The translations under genes and the position numbers were made by a program. 22,292 nucleotides of DNA, from assembly GCA_001940645.1 (NCBI GenBank), contig MDVS01000051.1, positions 1 through 22,292 on the forward strand, given 5' to 3'. Source of the DNA: Candidatus Heimdallarchaeota archaeon LC_3 (GTDB taxonomy: Archaea > Asgardarchaeota > Heimdallarchaeia > Hodarchaeales > LC-3). Shown in pieces: positions 15,305-21,495 of this stretch; positions within the stretch are counted from its first letter, which is position 1, and each line of letters begins with the position of its first letter. Under the pieces are notes generated by a model that searched no databases, was not told the origin of the DNA, and saw nothing but the letters and a program-made list of their open reading frames with translations.

Positions 15305-16032
15305 AACACTTCCTTATTAATGTTCTCCTGAATATCTTCTTTACCAGTGATCATAGCTTTTAATCTAGCAACATTTTGAGGAATAAGAGCAAAATAAACA
15401 TGGAAAATTGTAGTCAAAGTGAAGAAAACGAAAAGTAAGAAATGGAAGAATCTAACACTAATACCCAATAATCCTAGAAATGGTAACATCAGGTCATTAA
15501 GGCCAACGAAGAACGACATTATTCCTGTACTACCTGGTTGTTGAGCTTCAGCTAAAGCAATACCAGTAGCTCCCATTAATAGCATAGCAATGAGATCAGA
15601 AATAGCTAAAAATTTCTGAGCTGGATGATACTTTCTGTGATACATACCTGTTTCTGCATTATAAAAATCGTAATGAGGATAATTATCGTCGCTTATAAGA
15701 TTTAATGTACAAAGAACTATCAATATTAAATCTCTAACATCGCTTGGAGTAGGAATAACATCTTTGATATGTCCTTCAAGGGCTAACAATAATGGTTGAT
15801 AAACTAAATCCCAAAATAAGATGAAAATTCCTAACATGATATGTAAAGTACGTATAAAGGACATATCACCGAAGATAATTTCTCTTGTATGAATCTGCCA
15901 TCCTGTTGAAATGAATAATGCCATTGAGGCAGCATGTATCCAGTGATAAAATCTGCCTGCTGATCCATATCTTCGAACGTTATAAATTATTATAATATCA
16001 GTTAATTCTGCTTTTTCAGAGGAAACTGTCAT
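15301..16032 (-). CDS. Membrane di-haem cytochrome b (b561 / FdhI / HyaC-like)
   Basis: The product has 243 residues with four main TM helices. Ligand-type His occur in AGRFYHWIHAASM (helix 1), RTLHIMLGIF (helix 2), near YHRKYHPAQKF (loop before helix 3) and RFFHFLLFVFFTLTTIFHVYF (helix 4). This matches the cytochrome b561-like gamma subunits of formate dehydrogenase and Ni-Fe hydrogenase, which bind two haems b and exchange electrons with quinone. Here no hydrogenase or formate dehydrogenase is adjacent; the upstream partner is an EB_dh-like haem protein, so the pair may carry electrons from quinol to the outer face or the reverse. ATG follows the upstream stop by 9 nt, with GGAGG/GGTG ribosome sites. 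The 3' end overlaps the TrmB-Ras gene by 4 nt (GTGA). Confidence 0.85.
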   Translation of the reverse strand: MTVSSEKAELTDIIIIYNVRRYGSAGRFYHWIHAASMALFISTGWQIHTREIIFGDMSFIRTLHIMLGIFILFWDLVYQPLLLALEGHIKDVIPTPSDVRDLILIVLCTLNLISDDNYPHYDFYNAETGMYHRKYHPAQKFLAISDLIAMLLMGATGIALAEAQQPGSTGIMSFFVGLNDLMLPFLGLLGISVRFFHFLLFVFFTLTTIFHVYFALIPQNVARLKAMITGKEDIQENINKEVL

Positions 16033-16041
16033 TTAATTCAC

Positions 16042-17694
16042 CTAATCCTCCTTAGAATCAGGCTTGGATCTTCTTTCACGAATAACTTCTTTAAGTGATG
16101 GTTGATTAGGTAAGCGATCGGTATAAACAATTCTTTTTTCATGTTTAATAGGACGTGATATAACACGTAATGCTCCATGAATAAGAACTGAAAATACCAC
16201 TAGAGTGAATGAGAATACAAAAACAATATCAGAAAGTTCAGCGGGATTTGAACTCGGTGTATCAGGAGGAGGAGTTACTGTTCCTCCTGCAGCTGAAAGA
16301 TCAGTTAAAATCCAAGTATAGACTGTATGACCATTAAAATGAGATTTAGAGGAAGCAAATTGAACATTAATAATTGTAGAATCATTAAATATAACATCGT
16401 AACCATTAACATCCTTAGTATCCAAAGGTCGAATAATCTCAACGTAAGTTAGCGATCCTTTGGCAAAAATTTCATATAATAGATCATTCCTAAAATCACT
16501 TTTTGGATGTTCATCAGCTCCAGTAAAGTAACCATCATCTAAGTATTCTCTGTCAATTGTAGTACTATTACCAAACGTCCATCCATCATGACCTTCCAGC
16601 ATATGATTCTCATCTCCAGAAATAGCATCAAATTCGACTGAAATCCAATTATATGAGGAATCATAAGCAAGTAAAACATATAAAAAGAAACCATTTTGTG
16701 ATGACTTTACAAATCCCTCTGATCCCAATTCAGAAATAAAAAGTGGATTAACATCTTCCCAAATTTCATCAATTTTAGAATCACTAATAGAGATTACTTC
16801 ATTGATAAACCATGAAATAATATCAGCATTAGGTCCAATTCCTGTATTGTTTACTTCAAAGTTGAATTTAACAGTAGCTTCATTACTATTTGAATCGTAG
16901 GCAGTAACTAATAAACTTGCTTGGCCATTGCTCAAGCCAAAGGTACTTAGTTCTGAATAATATAAGCTAGTTGAACTGTTTAAAGTCATTTCAATATCTC
17001 CTGTTTCATTGAAATTGAACTTTACTCCTGCAAGATAATCATCTGAAACATCAACTTCAACAAGATATTGACCACCAATTTCAGAGCCATTAGAAAAAAC
17101 TTCATCATTGAATAATATGCTATTAATGGTTGGTGGCTCGCTATCTGGGGCTTGAATAACCTCTACATTAAAAATTTTATTAATAAAGTTAAAACCCTCA
17201 TCTAAAACACTATTAACAGCATGAGCCTTTAATGTATAATTACCTATGGTGTCTGGAGCCTTAAGAGTAACTATAGCTACATTATTTGTGCCACCTGATG
17301 AGTTAATTGGAATATCTGGAGCTGATCTGGCTTCATCACCAAAAAGAAAATCTGAATTATTTTCATAATCCTCAATAAAACCGATCGCTACTTCTTCATC
17401 TTGTGCTTCGATAAATCCAGAAATACTAAAGGTAACAATATAATCTAAATTAGTGAAAACCTGATTCGAAGCCGTTACTGTTATTGAACCATTCCCAAGA
17501 TTGTTTACTAATGGAGGGGAATGACAAAAACAGGAATCAGCAATGTCACCACTGATTTCACGCCATTTTGCAAAACTTGGGGAATCATTTAATCCTCCTA
17601 AAATTGCATTATCAGTTATTTCTGAATTATTATAAAGCATTATAGAGGTAAAGAAAACAAATACCAATATTAGACTATTTTTTCTTAAATTCAC
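16042..17694 (-). CDS. Surface haem protein: C-x-C-H motif, beta-sandwich, EB_dh-like haem b domain, C-terminal anchor
   Basis: The product has 550 residues. Signal peptide ~5-22. The N-terminal module (~35-180) holds SCFCHS (C55, C57, H58), a possible contracted haem c site, followed by a beta-rich fold. Residues ~188-283 are Ig-like. Residues ~290-465 resemble the ethylbenzene-dehydrogenase gamma/DMSO-reductase haem-binding domain: KIDEIWEDV, then FFLYVLLAYD, then MLEGHDGWTFG, then VEIIRPLDTKD and VQFASSKSHFNGHTVYTW. M365 is a candidate haem ligand, by analogy with that family. A Pro/Thr linker and TM helix (~488-510) anchor it, with a basic cytoplasmic tail. Many N-glycosylation sequons. 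It starts with GTG, with GGTGA 6 nt upstream, which supports it. It heads the operon with cytochrome b and TrmB-Ras. It is probably an outer-face electron carrier. Confidence 0.75.
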   Translation of the reverse strand: MNLRKNSLILVFVFFTSIMLYNNSEITDNAILGGLNDSPSFAKWREISGDIADSCFCHSPPLVNNLGNGSITVTASNQVFTNLDYIVTFSISGFIEAQDEEVAIGFIEDYENNSDFLFGDEARSAPDIPINSSGGTNNVAIVTLKAPDTIGNYTLKAHAVNSVLDEGFNFINKIFNVEVIQAPDSEPPTINSILFNDEVFSNGSEIGGQYLVEVDVSDDYLAGVKFNFNETGDIEMTLNSSTSLYYSELSTFGLSNGQASLLVTAYDSNSNEATVKFNFEVNNTGIGPNADIISWFINEVISISDSKIDEIWEDVNPLFISELGSEGFVKSSQNGFFLYVLLAYDSSYNWISVEFDAISGDENHMLEGHDGWTFGNSTTIDREYLDDGYFTGADEHPKSDFRNDLLYEIFAKGSLTYVEIIRPLDTKDVNGYDVIFNDSTIINVQFASSKSHFNGHTVYTWILTDLSAAGGTVTPPPDTPSSNPAELSDIVFVFSFTLVVFSVLIHGALRVISRPIKHEKRIVYTDRLPNQPSLKEVIRERRSKPDSKED

Positions 17695-17976
17695 TTATTT
17701 TCACCAGTGAGTACTAATATAATCGGATGATATACAATTAATCATCTCTAATCACAATTATATACATTCGTACTTAATATAAAACAATAATATTGTAGGT
17801 AGACCAAATATAGCTATATCGTAATTGAAAATATAAGAAATAAAACTAAAAACTAATAGATTTGGACGTATCTGATAAGAGACGTCTATATAAATAGTAT
17901 AATTTTTGAAAAATGGATTATTAAGAACAATCTATTTTGTCTTGACAATTTCTTCTCTTAAAAGATACAGTTAAAC
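17695..17976 (-). promoter_or_regulatory. Promoter region of the EB_dh-cytochrome b-TrmB-Ras operon
   Basis: 282 nt without a gene. TAGGTAGACC (17796-17805) is followed after 2 nt by the 12-bp palindrome ATATAGCTATAT. TATA-like words nearer the start are ATTGTATATC (about 17729-17738, minus strand) and TTATATTA (17715-17722, minus strand). The first would give a short leader containing the GGTGA ribosome site. The TAGGTAGACC word is shared with the tatA upstream region. Confidence 0.4.
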
Positions 17977-19002
17977 TTATTTAATTGTAACAAACTGTTT
18001 TTTCCTTATTTCCATAAATGTAACAGATCCTTTCTCATCAAATTCTGAATTATAGATAAAAAGTTGTTTTTCTGGAGGTAATACTTTGCTAACAATTGCT
18101 GCAAGATATTTGATCCATAAACACTTTGTTAAAGGAAGGTATGGATGAACAGCATCTGCAAAACTACATTCAATTGATAATTCAAATTTATTTTCAGATA
18201 CCGGTTTAAGAATAACTTTCTCACCTATTCGCTCTAAATGTTCTATTCCCAAATTTAATGCACTTTTTATTGTATTTTCGTCTTTTTTTAGTGCGAGTTT
18301 GTCTAATAAGTGAAAACGATCTAAAATTTCACCAGTATACTCATCAGCTAATTGATCAAGTAAATTTGAGCTACCTCCAAGGATATTTGAACTTGCACGT
18401 TCTAATCCATGATAAACACTGTGTAAAATCCATGGGACAGCAATCAATGATTCACCTGAGTCAACAGTTGGTAAATCTTGAAAGATTGAATTTGTTTTGT
18501 AATTGATTTTGCTTGAAACTGGTTTATCAATTATATTAGTTACTGTGAGTTCTAAGTTTTTACTTAGCCTTTCAGTGAATTTGTTAAAAATAGATTTTTC
18601 TAATAGTGATTTGACACTATTGATTTCAGTTGTAAAATTATTAAACATTTCTTCAATTAGGTTTGATGAAATCGCATAATTTTTAGGTAAAAACAGTATT
18701 CCTATTGTGTACAGATTAGCTTCATCTCTAGGAGTTCCTATATCAACATCTAGCAAAAAAAAAGAATAAGTGTATGCAACCCAATCATTTGTGTTTATCA
18801 CTGGAAAAGGACCAAATAAACCAGTAAAAAATTGATCGCCTGCTCCAACCATCATTCCTAACGGAGTTGAGTACCTCAAAAGAAAAGTTTCTATCTTTGA
18901 ATCATCTACAAAAGGTAATTTTGTACTCACAAGTGGAGTTAGACCTTTTGTTGCGACTGCAACAAAACTAAGACCATATTGCAACTTCTCTGAATTATTC
19001 AT
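17977..19002 (-). CDS. Longin/Roadblock-like protein with uncharacterised C-terminal domain
   Basis: The product has 341 residues, with ATG at 19002 and no TM segments. The first ~125 residues look like an Asgard-type longin-like domain: LSFVAVATKGLTPLVSTKLPF, GAGDQFFTGLFGPFP, then WVAYTYSFFLLDVDIGTPRDEANLYTIGILFLP. Such alpha-beta domains are common partners of small GTPases. The middle (~125-240) is helical. The last ~95 residues (LNLGIEHLERIGEKV...CSFADAVHPYLPLTKCLWIKYLAAIV...GSVTFMEIR) recall archaeal V4R-like or small-ligand sensor domains with a conserved Cys-x(n)-HP...Cys pattern (C278, H285, C293 approx). Neither assignment is certain. It sits directly upstream of the operon with a TrmB-Ras GTPase, so it could act as partner or effector of those GTPases. 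Confidence 0.55.
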   Translation of the reverse strand: MNNSEKLQYGLSFVAVATKGLTPLVSTKLPFVDDSKIETFLLRYSTPLGMMVGAGDQFFTGLFGPFPVINTNDWVAYTYSFFLLDVDIGTPRDEANLYTIGILFLPKNYAISSNLIEEMFNNFTTEINSVKSLLEKSIFNKFTERLSKNLELTVTNIIDKPVSSKINYKTNSIFQDLPTVDSGESLIAVPWILHSVYHGLERASSNILGGSSNLLDQLADEYTGEILDRFHLLDKLALKKDENTIKSALNLGIEHLERIGEKVILKPVSENKFELSIECSFADAVHPYLPLTKCLWIKYLAAIVSKVLPPEKQLFIYNSEFDEKGSVTFMEIRKKQFVTIK

Positions 19003-19170
19003 ATAAAAATTACATCACTTTTTTTATTAAATAACTAAAATGGTTTTATCAATTTAATTCAAATGTATAAGTCTTCATTTGCTTTTAGCTATTTTATCAT
19101 ATCAAACCCAAAAAAATCAAATAAACTTTTTTACTTAATGATTAATAAAATAAGTTAACCCAACAATTGA

Positions 19171-19197
19171 AATAAAAAAGAGGAAAAAAAGAAAAAT
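19171..19197 (-). terminator. T-rich terminator after the two-TM mini-protein gene
   Basis: Three T runs on the coding strand (plus-strand A runs 19192-19196, 19184-19190 and 19174-19179) start 4 nt after the stop codon. This is typical of archaeal transcription ends and isolates the mini-gene from the longin-like gene. Confidence 0.5.
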
Positions 19198-19200
19198 CAT

Positions 19201-19452
19201 CTACGCTAACACAGTTTTGAAAAAAACGTAGAAATTATAGATAATGTAGCCAACCATTGCAAAGATTATTGTAAAGAATGCTAATAGGGATACAAAACCC
19301 AACATAGAATATAGAGCTACGTTTAGATAATCAAAAAATGTTAAAAATGTAATAAATGCAGCAAAATAAATTGCTACTACTTCTAACGTAGTTTTAAATT
19401 GCAGACCCTGATGTTTTGTTAGTACTTCTGGTACGTTTGGAGCTTCAGCCAT
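19201..19452 (-). CDS. Two-TM mini-protein, paralogue of the gene at 9507-9791
   Basis: The product has 83 residues from the ATG at 19452. An in-frame GTG at 19461 is less likely, since AGGTG sits 6-7 nt before the ATG. There is a polar N-terminus (~1-20), then two hydrophobic helices (~22-42 and ~47-78). It shares E-x-VA-x-Y, FF-[DE]-x-L, LG and Y-x-IYNF with its paralogue 9.5 kb away. The function is unknown. It has very AT-rich upstream DNA with several TATA-like words, so transcription may be strong, as for an abundant small membrane protein. It is preceded by a ~0.7 kb gene-free stretch and followed by a T-rich end, so it is probably monocistronic. Confidence 0.65.
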   Translation of the reverse strand: MAEAPNVPEVLTKHQGLQFKTTLEVVAIYFAAFITFLTFFDYLNVALYSMLGFVSLLAFFTIIFAMVGYIIYNFYVFFKTVLA

Positions 19453-20134
19453 TATGAACACCTACTTATTGTTAATTATTATATTTTATACAAGTTATAT
19501 ATATTTCTAACATTTTTAAACATAAGTTATAAAATATTAATCATTTAACAACAAAAAAGCCCAACAATAAGAATTCCAAATCCATTTTCAACCAATTATC
19601 ATCAATTTTACACAATCAGCTCCAAAACTTAACAAATTTCACCAATATTAAACAATTTTTGTTAATTCATAACCTCCATTCTTAAGCTTAATTTTCATTC
19701 TTCTAATTATTATCAATTATATTTCAATACATAGTATAAATCAATAAATTTTATTGATTTAGTGTAAAATTTTTAATGAAAAATTATTTTTACAAGATAA
19801 ATCTCTTTTAATATAAATTTAATAAGAAAATTTTGCAAAATTTCTTGTTTATTGGTAAAAATAGCTGTTTCATTACTATTATTAGTGATTATATTAATAT
19901 CACTCAATAATCAGCCAATTTCCACATTTACAATAAGTTATAAAGTAGCTACAATTTAAAATAACTTCATATAATGATAATATATATATAAAATGTGAAT
20001 AAAGGAGATAGCTGCGTTTTTACCAAGTCTTTTTCATTTGGAAAATTTTCGGATTCAAATCGTTCAAATATTGTTAAACCTACATGAATAACCAAAAAGA
20101 GGAAGAAAAAACGGTTCTCTAAACAGGTAATATT
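19453..20134. other. Gene-free AT-rich stretch with palindromes
   Basis: About 680 nt with no convincing gene on either strand. It holds a 12-bp perfect palindrome with a 1-nt centre (TAAATCAATAAA, 19737-19748, with its reverse complement at 19750-19761), a near-palindrome AAGAAAATTTTGCAAAATTTCTT (~19826-19848), AGTGAT/ATCACT arms around 19885-19905, and a TATATATATA run (~19981-19990). CAATTTTACACA (19603-19614) and GTGTAAAAT (19762-19770) match words upstream of the second TrmB-Ras gene. T6 at 20106-20111 (minus strand) probably ends the ccm transcript. A regulatory region or small RNA is possible; nothing is proven. Confidence 0.4.
20106..20111 (-). terminator. Candidate T-tract end of the ccmFCDE transcript
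   Basis: A T6 run on the coding strand lies about 24 nt past the ccmE stop codon, followed by further pyrimidine-rich sequence. It is a weak but well-placed archaeal terminator. Confidence 0.35.
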
Positions 20135-20521
20135 CTAGTTTTGATACTTACTTGGACATTTAGTAGAAATTTGTGTAGCTTTTATAACCCAACCTTCAGG
20201 AGATACGTCTATTGTTCCTTCAACTAATACTCTTTTACCAGTCTCGAATCCTGATGGAATAGGTACATTCTCGTATTGAACAATAACAGAATAGTTCATA
20301 CCTTCCCAATCTCTTATCAAAAAATTCTCATTAGTAATATTATATACATCTCCCACTAGTTGAACGTTTTTCCCTATTAAATCATTGGGATTATTCTTTT
20401 CAAACATTTCATATACTGAATATTGTGGAATAAGCGAATTAAATAGAATGAAAGCTGTTATAATTAATGCTCCTGCTAATGCACCAGTAATACCAATCAA
20501 TTTGGGGGTAGAGATAGCCAT
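20135..20521 (-). CDS. ccmE: Cytochrome c maturation haem chaperone CcmE, Cys type (CPSKY)
   Basis: The product has 128 residues: one N-terminal TM anchor (~8-28) and an OB-fold beta domain (~45-120, with GKNVQLVGDVYNIT, IVQYENVPIP, KRVLVEGTIDVSPEGWVIKATQI) facing outside. In classical CcmE the haem is held covalently by a His in H-x-x-x-Y near the end. Here the end reads STKCPSKYQ, that is C122-x-x-x-Y126, the Cys variant known from archaea and some sulfate reducers and linked to a reduced maturation system lacking CcmH. The chain stops two residues after the Tyr. The ATG has a weak GGAA site and lies 18 nt after ccmD. CcmE receives haem from CcmC with help from CcmABD and hands it to CcmF. 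Confidence 0.9.
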   Translation of the reverse strand: MAISTPKLIGITGALAGALIITAFILFNSLIPQYSVYEMFEKNNPNDLIGKNVQLVGDVYNITNENFLIRDWEGMNYSVIVQYENVPIPSGFETGKRVLVEGTIDVSPEGWVIKATQISTKCPSKYQN

Positions 20522-20539
20522 TTCCGAAATATTCCATTT

Positions 20540-20719
20540 TTATTGATCGAGCTTTTTGATTGAGTTAAGCTCTGATTTTAAATCCTTTATTTTTTTATAA
20601 ATGTATGTAAGGTATAATATAAATCCACCCCATACAACCATAGTTAGGATAAATAATAAACCAAATTCAGTTCCAATAAAACTTTCAAATCCTTTGATAA
20701 TATCATCAATAAAACTCAT
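20540..20719 (-). CDS. ccmD: Small one-TM protein CcmD
   Basis: This frame encodes 59 residues between ccmC and ccmE: a short amphipathic start (MSFIDDIIKGFESF), one TM helix (FGLLFILTMVVWGGFILYLTYIY split over ~19-41) and a basic coiled tail (KKIKDLKSELNSIKK). Size, topology, the K/R-rich segment after the helix and the slot between ccmC and ccmE are those of CcmD, which helps release holo-CcmE from the CcmABC complex. ATG is 13 nt after the ccmC stop with GGTG 5 nt upstream. CcmD is poorly conserved in sequence, so the call rests mainly on position and topology. Confidence 0.75.
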   Translation of the reverse strand: MSFIDDIIKGFESFIGTEFGLLFILTMVVWGGFILYLTYIYKKIKDLKSELNSIKKLDQ

Positions 20720-20732
20720 TTTTACACCAAAA

Positions 20733-21479
20733 TCATTCTTGTTCTGCTAATACTAAATATTTATATTCTTCTATTTTATTATTTACTTCCTCTAATAATA
20801 CACTCATATAGAGAAAAGCTAAATATATAAGAAACGTTCCAATGTACATGAAAATTGCTCCCATAAATGCATTTCCTCCAGCAGAAAGACTTTCTTGGGG
20901 TTGAGGATGTAAACCTCCTACAATGAAATTTGTCATTGGAACAGTAGGAAAAGCAATTAAGCCAAAAACTGCTGTTAACTTTGCTTTATCGTTGGCATCG
21001 TCAATGGTGGATCGGAACAGAATCATTCCTACATAAAAAATAAACATTACTAGAGTCATTGTTTGTCTTTGTTCCCATTGCCAATAATATCCCCATTCAA
21101 CTTTACTCCAAATCATTCCTACTAATAGTGTTAATGAAGTTGCCAGAATTCCCGTTTTTGCAGAAGCTACAACGATTGAATCATATTTTAAATCTTTTTT
21201 TACTAAAAATAGTATGCTCCCAATTGACGCAATAGCAAACAAACTAAAAGCTATAAAAGCTTCTGATATCATGTAAAATACTGGATGCCCACTTACATTG
21301 AAGCATTCTTGTCCTGGAACCGAAAGACAATCAGGACCAGAAGGAAATGCTTCTGTCAAAAAATACATGTTAAAAAAAGCTAAAATTAGTATAATTGATC
21401 CTAAACCAATTAATAGGAAAAACCTTCTTTCAGGGGATTTTAAAAGACCTAAATTATATATTTTTTTTTCGTCTTTCAT
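20733..21479 (-). CDS. ccmC: Cytochrome c maturation haem-handling protein CcmC
   Basis: The product has 248 residues with six TM helices. The haem-handling WWD-type signature is present in modified form, WGYYWQWEQRQT (129-140), with Glu where CcmC usually has Asp. Two His flank it as expected for haem axial ligands: H65 (SGHPVFYM) and H191 (GGLHPQPQES). The loop after TM1 carries two Cys (C51, C59), which could make an outer-face disulfide. CcmC binds haem at the membrane surface and loads it on CcmE. The order ccmF-ccmC-ccmD-ccmE is compact (gaps of 13-18 nt), indicating one operon. The ATG at 21479 has a weak GAGG about 10 nt upstream. Confidence 0.87.
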   Translation of the reverse strand: MKDEKKIYNLGLLKSPERRFFLLIGLGSIILILAFFNMYFLTEAFPSGPDCLSVPGQECFNVSGHPVFYMISEAFIAFSLFAIASIGSILFLVKKDLKYDSIVVASAKTGILATSLTLLVGMIWSKVEWGYYWQWEQRQTMTLVMFIFYVGMILFRSTIDDANDKAKLTAVFGLIAFPTVPMTNFIVGGLHPQPQESLSAGGNAFMGAIFMYIGTFLIYLAFLYMSVLLEEVNNKIEEYKYLVLAEQE

Positions 21480-21495
21480 TATACGGAAAACCTCT

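Noticed and set aside
19995..20087. A 30-codon plus-strand frame starting with GTG after a TATATATATA run
   Set aside because: The composition is not protein-like enough, GTG has no placed ribosome site, the TATA run is too close for a leadered or leaderless start, and it opposes the gene direction.
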